Assembly (NCBI GenBank): GCA_020726505.1
Contig: JAHLEZ010000001.1
Coordinates: forward strand, 806,001-870,000
Direction: 5' to 3'
DNA: 64,000 nucleotides
DNA from: Leptodontidium sp. MPI-SDFR-AT-0119
Taxonomy: Eukaryota; Ascomycota; Leotiomycetes; Helotiales; Leptodontidiaceae
Shown here piece after piece: positions 11,529 through 22,587 of this stretch. The stretch's first letter is position 1. Each line of letters opens with the position of its first letter. The position numbers and the translations under genes were made by a program. Below the pieces are notes generated by a model. It was not told where the DNA came from and did not search any database. It saw only the letters and a program-made list of their open reading frames with translations.

Positions 11529-14500
11529 ATGGCCTTGAACACCCAAAGCGGCGGAGGCGCCCATTCACAACCTTCCCTCCCTGCCCTCCCAGCACATCTG
11601 CAATCCGACACCCATCTCACAGCACATCTGGCCAGTCGTTTCCATGTATCATTACCAACTGCTCAACTGTCTTCCCACGCCTTAATATGTCTCAATACCT
11701 ATTCTTCGTCCAGCAAGGGCCCGGATGGCGGAAAGGAGGGAAGTGCCATGGGAGGAGCTGAGGATTTGGCTGAGAAGGCCTACACCAGACTTGGAGCCCG
11801 TTCCGAGAACCAAGCTGTTGTCTTCCTGTAAGTCTTGGAATATCGAAGCCCTCATTCCCAGATTGATGCTAATTCTTCACAGGGGCGAGTCTGGATCGGG
11901 TAAAACCACTGTCCGTTCTCATCTATTGTCTGCTCTCCTCAGCAAGTCCTCCACGCCTCTCTCTACGAAATTGTCACTCGCTGCCTATGTATTCGATACT
12001 TTGACGACCACAAAAACTGCTACTACCCCAACAGCATCGAAATCCGGTCTATTTTTCGAGCTTCAATACGATACATCCTCGACTGTCAACCCAACACTTA
12101 TTGGAGGAAAGGTTCTAGATCACAGACTGGAGCGGAGCCGAGTAGCAGCCGTTCCAACTGGAGAGCGTAGTTTTCATGTTTTGTACTACCTTCTGGCCGG
12201 AACGAGCGCGGCGGAGAAATCCCATCTTGGCTTGGATACCCCAGGAGCTCTTTCAGGGGTGGTTCACCAAAATCAAGCTGGAAATAGACACTCACTTGGT
12301 GCTCAACAGAAGAGATGGCGATATCTGGGACATCCAACTCAGCTGAAGGTTGGAATCAACGATGCCGAGGGATTCCAATTATTCAAGACCGCACTGCGAA
12401 AACTCGAATTCCCCCGCAGCGAGATTGCCGAGATCTGCCAGGTTTTGGCCAGTATTCTCCACATTGGACAGCTTGAATTCGAGACAAGCGATGATACAGC
12501 AGTGACTGGAGACGAAAGTGGTGGATACTCGCACGAAGGAGGCCAATCTGTGACAGGTGTAAAGAATAAGGAAGTGCTCAGTATAATTGCAGCCTTCCTC
12601 GGAGTCAGCGCCCAAGAGCTCCAAACCACACTCGGCTACAAGACCAAGATTCTGCACAGAGAACGAGTTACAGTCATGCTTGATCCCAAGGGAGCCCGGA
12701 GCAACGCAGATGAGCTTGCTAGGACTCTTTACTCCCTCTTGGTGGCGTATGTGATTGAAAGCATCAACCAGAGGGTCTGTGCCGTTGAAGATACTGTTGC
12801 CAATACCATCTCAATCATCGATTTCCCAGGTTTCTCTCAGCAACAAGCAACAGACTCAACCCTCGACCAGCTTCTCAACAATGCTGCTACGGAATCCCTG
12901 TACAACTTTACCCTCCAAAGCTTCTTCGAAGGCAAAGCAGAGATGCTAGAGAGCGAGGAAGTCAGTGTAGCCCCCACAAGCTATTTTGATAACTCCGATG
13001 CTGTTAAGGGTCTCCTCAAACACGGAAATGGTCTTTTGAGCATCCTGGACGACCAAACTAAGCGCAACAGAACAGACATGCAGCTACTAGAGAGTCTTCG
13101 AAAGCGGTTTGAGGGCAAGAATCCGGCCATCTCTGTGGGAAGTGCAACCGCAAAACTTCCAGGAAGCAACTTTGCTACCCACAATGCTGCGGCATCTTTC
13201 ACCGTAAAGCATTTCGCTGGTGAAGTTGAATATCAAGTCGCAGGACTGGTAGAGGAGAATGGAGAGGTCATCTCAGGAGACTTGATGAACTTGATTGCCT
13301 CAACCAAGAGCGAGTTCGTCGGTCAACTGTTCGGACAGGAAGCCTTGCAAACAGTCGTGCATCCTCAAGAAAAGACCACTATCATGCAAGCACAGGTCAG
13401 CTCAAAACCTTTGCGGAAGCCAAGTGTGATGAGAAAGAAGGGTGATAGGCCAGCCAAATTTGCAGGACGCGATACGACCAAGGAAGTTTTCTCCGAGTCG
13501 GTGGAAGAGTTAGGCAATGTCGACGACGATGCCAAAAGCCGTAGAGGCCGCAACATCGACCAGGGAGCCGCTGCCCAATTCTTGTCGTCTCTGGATAACG
13601 TCACAAAATCACTTACCGCACCAAACACCAACCCCTACTTTGTGTTCTGTCTCAAGCCGAACGATCGCCGCATTGCCAACCAATTTGACAGCAAGTGTGT
13701 CCGGACTCAAATCCAGACCTTCGGCATTGCAGAAATCAGCCAACGGTTGCGAAGCGCGGACTTCAGTCTCTTCCTTCCGTTTGGAGAATTCCTCGGACTT
13801 GCCGATGCTGAGACCATCTTGGTCGGTAGTGAGCGAGAGAAGGCTGAAATGGTTGTCGATGAGAAGAGATGGCCAGCAAACGAAGCCAAGATTGGTAATA
13901 CTGGTGTCTTCTTGAGTGAACGATGCTGGTCAGAAATCGCCAAACTTTCAGAGCGCGGCTACGTTCAAGGCCGATATCCAACTCAATCCGAGGACGGCGG
14001 AGACATGCTTTCTCCAGGTGACAGTCATGGTACTTATGGTCAATCGAAAGAGCGACTCCTCGGCACACCTGGAGGACTCAGCCCAGGTTACGGCGACAAG
14101 AAGTCAGGCTACTTCGGCAGCAACGACATCGACACACGGTCAGAAGCCGGTGCGTCGGCCTTGGGAGGTGGTGATATGTTCCGAAATCTGGATACCCGGG
14201 CTCAAATGGCAGAGAAGGGCAATGAAAAGGCAATGGTCGAGGTCGAAGAAGTCAAGACCACTGGTACTCGCAAAAGGTGGCTTTTCCTCGTCTACATGAT
14301 GACTTGGATGATTCCAGACTTTGCAATTCGATTGATCGGCCGTATGCCTCGCAAAGATGTTCGAATGGCGTGGAGAGAGAAGCTTGCGATCAACATGATG
14401 ATCTGGATCAGTTGTCTCTTCGTCGCCTTTTTCATCGTCATCTTCCCCATACTCATTTGCCCTAAACAACACGTTTACAGCGCGTCTGAATTGACTTCAC

Positions 14501-17273
14501 ACAACGGCAAAGGCTCCCATGCCTATGTCTCCATTCGTGGTCAAGTCTTTGATTTGTCAGAATTTGCACCTTCGCATTATCCATTCATCGTCCCCCAGAA
14601 GTCGGTCTTGAAATATGCTGGCCTGGACGCTACATCACTCTTCCCCGTCCAGGTCTCTGCTCTCTGCCAGGGTGTGAATGGAACCATAGACCCGGCAGTG
14701 CAGCTCGACTACACAAATGCCAACACCACCGGATCTGCAAATGTCATTAGTACGACGGATCTCAACTTCAAATACCACGATTTCCGAGCCTGGACAGACG
14801 ACAGTCGGCCCGATTGGTTCTTCGAGCAAATGTTGATGCTCAGAGCTGGTTACAAGAAGGGTAACATTGGTTATACGACCAGTTACGTCAAGAAACTGGC
14901 GGCTAAGAGCAATGCAATCGCCATTCTCAACGGGCGCGTCTACGATTTCACCAAGTACACCCAGGGAGGCCGCAGGGTTCTAGTTAAAGAAGGCGAAGAC
15001 CTCCCAACCGATATCAACACTAACTTCATGGATCCCTTGGTCGTGGATTTGTTCCAACAGAAAGCTGGCGAGGATGTCACAAAATACTGGAACGCCTTGG
15101 CCATTGACACAGGAATGCGCACGAGGATGTCAACGTGTCTCGATAACCTCTTCTACGTTGGAGATGTTGATACCAGAAACTCCGTCAAGTGCCAGTTAGC
15201 GGAATACTTGATTCTGGCTGTCTCTCTCATCCTGCTCAGTGTCATTGGTTTCAAATTCGCGGCAGCTTTGCAATTTGGAACCAAGAATGTCCCTGAAAAT
15301 CTTGACAAGTTCGTCATCTGCCAAGTACCCGCATACACCGAAGACGAGGAATCCCTTCGCCGTGCCATCGACTCTGCTGCACGGATGAAGTACGATGACA
15401 AACGCAAACTTCTCGTCGTTATCTGCGATGGAATGATTATTGGTCAAGGAAACGACAAGCCAACTCCACGTATCGTGCTTGATATTCTTGGGGTCTCTGA
15501 GACTGTCGACCCCGAGCCTTTGAGCTTTGAATCTTTGGGCGAGGGTATGAAGCAACATAACATGGGCAAAGTCTACTCTGGACTCTACGAGGTTCAAGGC
15601 CACATCGTGCCCTTCTTGGTCATTGTCAAGATTGGTAAGCCTTCTGAGGTGTCACGCCCTGGAAACAGAGGTAAACGTGATTCTCAGATGGTTATGATGC
15701 GATTCTTGAACAGGGTCCACTACAATACCGCTATGAGCCCTATGGAACTTGAGATGTACCACCAGATCCGGAACATCATTGGCGTCAACCCCACTTTCTA
15801 CGAGTACCTATTGCAAATTGATGCGGACACAGCAGTTGCCCCAGATTCGGCATCTCGATTCGTTTCTGCTTTCATTGACGACACACGACTCATCGGATGC
15901 TGTGGAGAGACCGCCCTGAGCAACTCCAAATCGTCCTTCGTCACTATGATCCAGGTCTACGAATACTACATCTCCCACAATCTTGCCAAAGCATTCGAAA
16001 GTTTGTTTGGTAGTGTCACTTGTTTGCCCGGATGTTTCACCATGGTCCGCATTCGAGCTGCTGAATCTGGAAAGCCCCTCTTCGTCAGTCGTGAAGTTGT
16101 TGAAGCCTATGCCGAAATTCGTGTCGATACTCTTCACATGAAGAACTTGCTTCATTTGGGTGAGGATCGTTACTTGACCACCCTCATGCTCAAACATCAC
16201 CCCAAGTATAAGACGAAGTACATTCGAAACGCTCATGCGTGGACTGTTGCCCCTGATTCCTGGAAGGTCTTCCTCTCGCAACGTCGTCGCTGGATCAACT
16301 CCACTGTTCACAATCTTGCTGAGCTCGTTCCCATGTCACAGCTTTGCGGTTTCTGCTGCTTCAGTATGCGCTTCATTGTGTTCATCGATCTGCTTTCCAC
16401 CATTGTCCAGCCTGTCACTGTAGCCTACATCGTCTATTTGATTGTTCTTGTCATCAGGAGTCCAAGCACTGTACCAATCATTGCATTCATTCTTCTGGGT
16501 GTTATATACGGTTTACAGGCTATCATTTTCATCCTTCACCGAAAGTGGGAGATGATTGGATGGATGATCCTCTACATTCTCGCTATTCCAGTCTTCTCGT
16601 TCGGCCTGCCACTGTACAGTTTCTGGCACATGGACGATTTCTCCTGGGGTAATACTCGAGTCGTCACAGGAGAGAAGGGACGCAAGATCGTCATCACCGA
16701 CGAGGGCAAGTTCGATCCGGAGTCCATCCCACACAAGAAATGGGAGGAATATCAAGCCGAGCTCTGGGAAGCCCAGACCATGAAGGATGACCGCTCCGAA
16801 GTCTCTGGATACTCCTACGGCACAAAGCACCACGCTGCAGCTTCAGAGTACAACTACGCTCCCTCGCGCCCCATGTCCCAAGTCGGAGGTAACTACCCAT
16901 ACGACGCCAAGAATGCCAACATGTACAACTCGCGCATGTCACTGGCTCCCTCTGACGCAATGGGCATGGATCATCGCCAGAGCCAGTACGGCGGCTCCCA
17001 GTTCTTTGGCCAACAGGAACTTGAGTTGTCGAATTTGGCAGGTCTACCGAGTGACGATGCCATCTTGGCGGAAATCAGAGAGATTCTCAAGACGGCGGAT
17101 TTGATGACCGTTACGAAGAAGAGCATTAAGTTGGAGTTAGAGAAGCGATTCGGTATCCAGCTTGATGCTAGGAGAGCATATATTAACTCTGGTAAGTCCC
17201 CATACCTTTATCTATCCTGAGTAGAGACTAACGTAACATAGCTACCGAAGCATTGCTCTCAGGCCAACTATGA
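11529..17273 (+). CDS. csmA: Class V chitin synthase with myosin motor-like domain (CsmA / ChsV type)
   Basis: Three exons (11529-11827, 11883-17191, 17242-17273; introns 55 and 50 bp) encode 1879 aa. The last 11 codons are only reached by splicing the final intron, which restores the usual C-terminus [10 protein letters not shown]. The N-terminal ~750 residues form a myosin-like head with an intact P-loop GESGSGKT at residues 101-108 and the FCLKPND actin-side region. Then come two membrane segments with [12 protein letters not shown], a cytochrome-b5-like segment, further helices, and the GT2 chitin synthase core: VICDGMI, DADT ~1413, EDRYLTT ~1527, QRRRW ~1566. A terminal helix cluster and a DEK_C domain follow. 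The protein builds chitin at sites of polarised growth; in Aspergillus the motor part localises it through actin. It is transcribed away from the CsmB-like gene. Confidence 0.97.
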
Positions 17274-18173
17274 TCTCTCAAATTCATATGAAGAAGAAAA
17301 AGGATTTGTTGCATATAATTGGAGTATTTATCTTATCTAACCAAATGTGTGTGAAAAACTTGGGAAGTGGATGTTAGGTGGGTGTAGCGATATAGTGATT
17401 TTGTTGTTTGTTAGTTCGGTAGGGTTGGTGCTCTTGTTTACTTCAGTTTTTGTTTTTGAATTTGGCGTTGTTCATCTTTTGGATGAGGTGATGTGGCGGT
17501 GCATACAAATCTGAGAGAAGATAATAATATCAATCAATCACTGTTACTTATACTCACTTCTGCTGTTCTTCGCTTGCTCGGTTTTCATGACATCACGTTA
17601 CTATTAATTTATATCATCACTGTTGCACTCAAGACCAATAGGTTTATCAAATTGCCTTCTTATTTTTTTGGGATTTTATGTTACGTAAGCCCATTCTTCC
17701 AAGACTAACACTCCTCTCGTCTCTCCCCAACGAGATTCATGCCAGCCCATCCCAGAAAAACGCAAACTTGCAAGTCCCGCCCGCAATGAAAATGTATGTC
17801 CAAGTGGACAACCATCAGGAAAGAAAGAGAAGAGAACTCCAATGCACGCATGCATGCCAAGTGAAGTAAAAGTAGAAGAAGAAAGCGGATATCCATCCTC
17901 CCCAGCCACCCAAGCGAGTAAACCAAACGCATGCTCCAACCTAGCAACCAATGTGTGTCCGAATGTGTACCAGACCAATCGAATGGATGTGTGGATGTCA
18001 GAGATGACTAGCTACCCGTTGAAGTCGGTGTTTCTATTTGGGGGTTAGTCTTTGTCCTTGTTCTCATCTTTGTCTCTTATTGCTTATTACACGAGAGGAA
18101 GGAAAAGACAAGGGAAGGAGGAAAGGACAAGGGTAGGGGGTAGGGCGAGCATACAAAGAGCGAAGAGAAAGAT
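17274..18173. other. Intergenic region, 3' flanks of convergent genes
   Basis: Both neighbouring genes end into this 0.9-kb stretch. It is AT-rich just after the chitin synthase stop (17280-17680), then purine-rich near 18090-18170. No coding signature or RNA gene is recognised. Confidence 0.45.
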
Positions 18174-18859
18174 TTACTCGGAGAGCTCGAGCTCCTCCTC
18201 CGCATCACGCTTCCAGCTGTGGCACTATTTCTTGAAATGTTAGCAGCTAGCTTATCTCCAGATCAAGCAGGGGGAGGTATGGGGAGGAGGGAAAGGAGGG
18301 GGGAAAAGAAGACTTACGCGTCCGGATGAGCAGTATGGGCAAGCGCCACTGCATTGAGCGTTGTTGGAGCATTGCTCAAAGCAGCCCTTGAGAGCGACGT
18401 CCTCGGTAGCCTCCTCACGCTTGGCCCAGGTGTGGCACTGTTGTGTTTATGTTAGCTTATATTTGTGACAAAGACATGGATAAGAAGAAAGGTAAAGAAA
18501 GATATATAAAGGGAGGCCAGGAAAGGTAAGTCCATTCACCAGAAGGCAAAAGTCAAAAGCCCAAAGCCGAAGAGGCAAAGAGCTAAAGGACAAGGCTGGA
18601 GAGGGCGGGGGAGTAGAGTCATCGAGGAAGGGCAGATAAAAGAGAGAGAGGATGTGCTTACACGACCAGCAGAGCAGTGGTTGCAAGCGCCACTACACTG
18701 CGCATTATTACCACATTGCTCGAAGCAGCCCTTGAGAGCGGAGCGAGCGCCGAGAGGGAGGAGGGCGTTGGTGTTTGGTTCGGAGAGGGAGCCGGCTGGG
18801 GTAGCAGCGGCGAAGGAGAGGAGGGTAGAGACGAGGGTGAAGACGATGGTGGTACGCAT
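18174..18859 (-). CDS. Small secreted protein with two tandem six-cysteine modules and dibasic sites
   Basis: Three exons, all phase 0 (18859-18662, 18437-18318, 18224-18174; introns 224 and 93 bp), encode 122 aa. Residues 1-20 form a signal peptide (MRTTIVFTLVSTLLSFAAAT). Two modules follow: ALKGCFEQCGNNAQCSGAC... and ALKGCFEQCSNNAQCSGAC..., each with spacing C-x3-C-x5-C-x3-C-x2-C-x4-C. In both, an intron falls exactly between GR and the last Cys (CHTWAKR, CHSWKR). Each module therefore begins in one exon and ends in the next. A KR pair after each module is a possible Kex2 cleavage site, so the precursor could yield two disulfide-bonded peptides plus an acidic tail (DAEEELELSE). I do not recognise the family. 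It could be a secreted effector-like, signalling or antimicrobial peptide; the sequence does not decide. Confidence 0.85.
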
Positions 18860-19614
18860 CTTGATTGAAATTTAGGAGTTTGTTGTTTGTTGTGTTGTGT
18901 AGTGTATGTGTTTGTGGGTGTTGAAGTCAAGGAAGGGGGTAGGGCGGGCAGGAGAGGAGGAGGAATTAAATAGATTTCTGAACAATATGGCTGTTCAGTC
19001 GGAGATGAGCTAGTCTCGAATAGGACCGGCGAAGAGTATTGTGGATAGTTTCATTCACCTGGAGTAGCTCCTATTGCCTGTCGTTGGCTAGGTAGCGTGA
19101 ATGGCTTGTTGAGATTAAGAGGGCTAGGCTTGCTGGTCGAGCAAAGATTCACCGCTCTGGGCTGTGATTTTAGTTCTTGGCCTGGGCGTTTACGCTTTGT
19201 TGTCAGGTTAATTAGTCTATTAGTCTATTAGAGGTCAGCTTCGTGTCTAGTTGCTAGGCTTTTCATTGATGAGGCTCTACTAACATGTCGTTTAGATCTA
19301 GCTTAGCGTCGCAAAGTGTTTGTTTACTTGTCTCTATTTGAAAATTTGAACAAGGGACATTCGATTTCCCTCCAGAAGTAGCCAACTCAGTGTTAAAGAA
19401 AATCCCTCAACAATAAACAGTCCTCTGCAGGCTAGTCAATTGTTTTCGCCGCTGGCCAATGATAGCTGTCTCACTTCAATTTTTTTGTTTTAATGCCAAG
19501 TGAGGTAGGGGTTTTAGCTCTATTAATCTGTGTGCTATTGAACTAATTCACAAGTTTTTCGGTGATATTCCTTGCCTTTTCTTTTATTTCTTAGTTGATT
19601 TATTGACAGTTATC

Positions 19615-20460
19615 TCATTGTGCTCGCGTTGCTTCAATACATCGATAACTATCTACGCTCTCGCCTACGTAATTATACTTACGCTCTTTCACTAGACCTG
19701 AAGTCAACCACGGGACAGTACCAAAAGCAGCAGTTATGCCCATTCCCCCAAGAACAACCGAAATCTCATCATCCTCAAACGCCCTTCCAATCCGCTCTAA
19801 TATCTCCCGCAAAACCGTGCTTCCCCTCCCAATCAACTACCTGTTAACCTCAACCTGATCTTTCACTTTTCCATGCAGCAACACCTTAGAGTCCGGCGAC
19901 TGGTAGACACGCAACGAAAAATTTACACGCTCGACTGGCATTCTCTTGAAATATCTACATCACTGCTGCTTCGTAGGCTGCGCAATCACCTGCTCCATTC
20001 GTGCTCGACCTGCGGGTCGCTGTACTTAAATTTGAGAAATTGATGGCCACAAGTTTCGCGTAGAGTGATAAAGCCTCTGTTTTGGGCGAGCCAACTGTGT
20101 CTCTTGCGGTGTGCGGATCTGGTGTGGAATCCGACGAGGTCGATGGAGATATGCTAGACAGAAGAACAGAGTCAGAGTTCCGAAGTCTGTGGATAGGTGT
20201 TAATGGCCAGTCAGGGTGAACTGGAAGACGAGAAATATAACTTGCCAGCAGACCGCTACATGGATGTTACATCTCGTCATAAGGAGAACGCCCAACCGGG
20301 AGATGCATCTGACTCTTCCTCCGGAACGTATCCACGGAATCCATAGAATCGCCAGAGCTCTCTCCTCCTTCTTACCCGGATCCTCCACAAACTCCGCCTT
20401 CGCAGATTTCAAAATTACAGCCTTGACCTCAAGAATCGAGCAAAAGGTCGCTCATTTTCT
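19615..20460 (-). pseudogene. Remnant of an unidentified protein-coding gene
   Basis: Minus-strand translation gives several protein-like blocks in different frames. One near 20340-20440 reads VILKSAKAEFVEDPGKKEER. One near 20000-20150 reads HSWLAQNRGFITLRETCGHQ. A block near 19830-19920 reads VLLHGKVKDQVEVNR, then a TAG, then LIGRGSTVLREILERIGRAF and VVLGGMGITAAFGTVPW. The stop could be a former TGG codon (G to A), and the blocks are separated by other stops and frame changes. This fits a decayed gene, possibly with unrecognised introns. I cannot name the family. An intact multi-exon gene with unusual splicing is the alternative. Confidence 0.35.
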
Positions 20461-21419
20461 TACTGACCGTAGAATGGCTTTATGCAAAGACAGAAATAGC
20501 CAGAACTTGCGTTAGCGTGTCATTCCAGTTAAACGAGAAAGTCGTGTTTTGACTTCGAAAGGGGTGAATACTATCTTTGAGAAATGAGAAAGCACGAGAA
20601 GCAGGCTACGACATGTAACATACACCACCGCAGAGATGACGAGCTGTGAAAAAGAATAAGGAGCAAGGGATTCCTCCATAGAAATCAACAGAAAATACAC
20701 GCCAAAGCTTTTTTTTGGAGATTCTCGGATGGCTCTTTGTAATCAGCGGTAGGCTGAGCAAGCCAGCCATAGGAGTCCTTGCTTTGATATAACTCAGTAA
20801 TAGCACTATCTTAAAGCCAAGAGCATTATGCTACTTTTCTCCTTCCTCGGACTTATCACGCCTGCGAGGGTTGGAACTCTCAAAGGTCAAAGGGTTGGTC
20901 CAGAGATAGCGCGCGATTTAGCGAAGAGCACTTCTTCACTTCAGAGAAACCGTCAGGAAGTACCACCAAGGCTTTCCATCATTCAGTCTTTACGCAGCGC
21001 ACTCCTTGTCGCGTCTACGCGTACAGCTCAGCTCGCTACCTCTATAGGAGGTTTCCTCACTCTGTATGCTAGAATCATCATCTATAATTCTATCACAGTG
21101 TGCCATGCATCAACGAGACCATGGTTAAAAAGGCCATCTGACACACTCTTCTAAAGGAGAAGCTCGTCAACCGCGCTATGTGATGGATGCTGTGGATCTT
21201 GTTGGATTTATCAAATGATGAACAACGTAAATGGTCAGTCTCCAAGTCCAGGACGGGCGATTAACCCCACTTCATCGTTTTGATTTTGGCCCTGCTGATG
21301 AACTCCAATATAAGATCGCAGAAGCGCTCTGAGTTATGCAAATACGGTTACGGAATGCGCACGGCAGACTCTTGGGACTTCATTGTTTCCTGGGGAGCTG
21401 TACGAGGGATTGGAATCGT

Positions 21420-21645
21420 ACCTCAGTCGCGAGCACATGAGGGGGACTGAACAAGTGGATGTTGAAATTGCAGCTCATGTGATATCAATATCGAAAACGG
21501 ACGAACTCCAGATACGAGCTTCCAGCAAGTTGATTGTCTGCTCCAATACTGTTGAACTGGATCACCTCTACAATGTATTTCCCTCCCGTAAACATGAAGA
21601 TGTGGCGACCGCCAGCCAACATGACGCTGCCATAATATTCTCATG
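21420..21645 (-). pseudogene. Possible fragment of an unidentified protein
   Basis: On the minus strand a frame reads YGSVMLAGGRHIFMFTGGKY, then IVEVIQFNSIGADNQLAGSS and YLEFVRFRY followed by a stop. Composition looks protein-like, but there is no start codon, stops lie just upstream, and no family is recognised. It may be the last exon of a lost gene or chance. Confidence 0.2.
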
Positions 21646-22587
21646 GTCATCAACCACTACAGTGCTTGAACCATTTGGGCATACCCAAGATGAGCTCTAA
21701 TAATAAGCTGCAATAGTTGAGATGATAATGGTCCCCCATCAAGCGTGTAATATATTCCAAGGGGTAAAATTAGCGGCCCTATACATAAACAAATAAATCG
21801 AAATCTACCAGTTTCATCTCAGCCACAGGTACTCCAGCCCTGCCTCAGTCTTTCATATATAGTTCTGGATTTAATAAGAAAACGTATAACATCCGCGATC
21901 TGCCCCATTTTCTCCAGAATAACACTTTCCCGAAAGAGCACACCCGGCCGTCTTCGCCCGAATACCACGAGTGTTTGAGAAAAGATTGCATGAGCTTGGT
22001 GGAGAAGGGTCGCTTTTTGTGCACCGTCAGTCAGTCAACTATCGTAGACTCGATTATGGGCAATTTTGATGTTTCCAAGACTTACATTGCACCTTGAAGC
22101 TTCATAGTTCGAGGCGTAGTGTTCTGAGGTCTTGAAACATGAATTTCCGGTTCGATGGTGGTGTCTCTCCCGGATTGCTTTGGGTATTGAGAGAGCTCTC
22201 TTCACCTGGCTTATATTAAACCTTCCTGTGTGCGAAACGATGTGATGAGGATGACAGGGGTGTTTTGCCGGATTATCGTTGGTGCTTCGATCGAGAGACG
22301 GTCAGAGGAATCTGGTGACTTGGCGTGACTTGAACCCGAGGAAGAGGAATTTTCACTCGCCGGACATGTAAAATATATTCCCATGTCAGGGGGTCAAATT
22401 CACCATCATCATTACCGAGCAGCAGACTCAAGTGGCAGTTTTCAAAGACAAGCATGCATTCCACGATTTTAGTTACACGAATGGGTATTTCCCCATGAAC
22501 GCCATTCCCAGATGACCAACGAAACGAGAAACAATTACTTTAAAAAATGAAACTGCAGTAGACAGGTAGACCCATATCTTTCTCAGC

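Larger units (their letters stand above)
18860..22587. other. Gene-poor region with decayed coding remnants
   Basis: 3.7 kb contains no intact gene model that I could close. The left part (18930-19600) is probably the promoter of the secreted-protein gene and AT-rich spacer. Two stretches that read like broken minus-strand protein (19640-20450 and 21420-21640) are listed separately. A plus-strand frame at 20828-21154 has no recognisable character. Confidence 0.5.

Noticed and set aside
19620..19847. 75-codon plus-strand frame
   Set aside because: Antisense of the minus-strand remnant block with GGMGITAAFG; the minus strand is the more protein-like reading.
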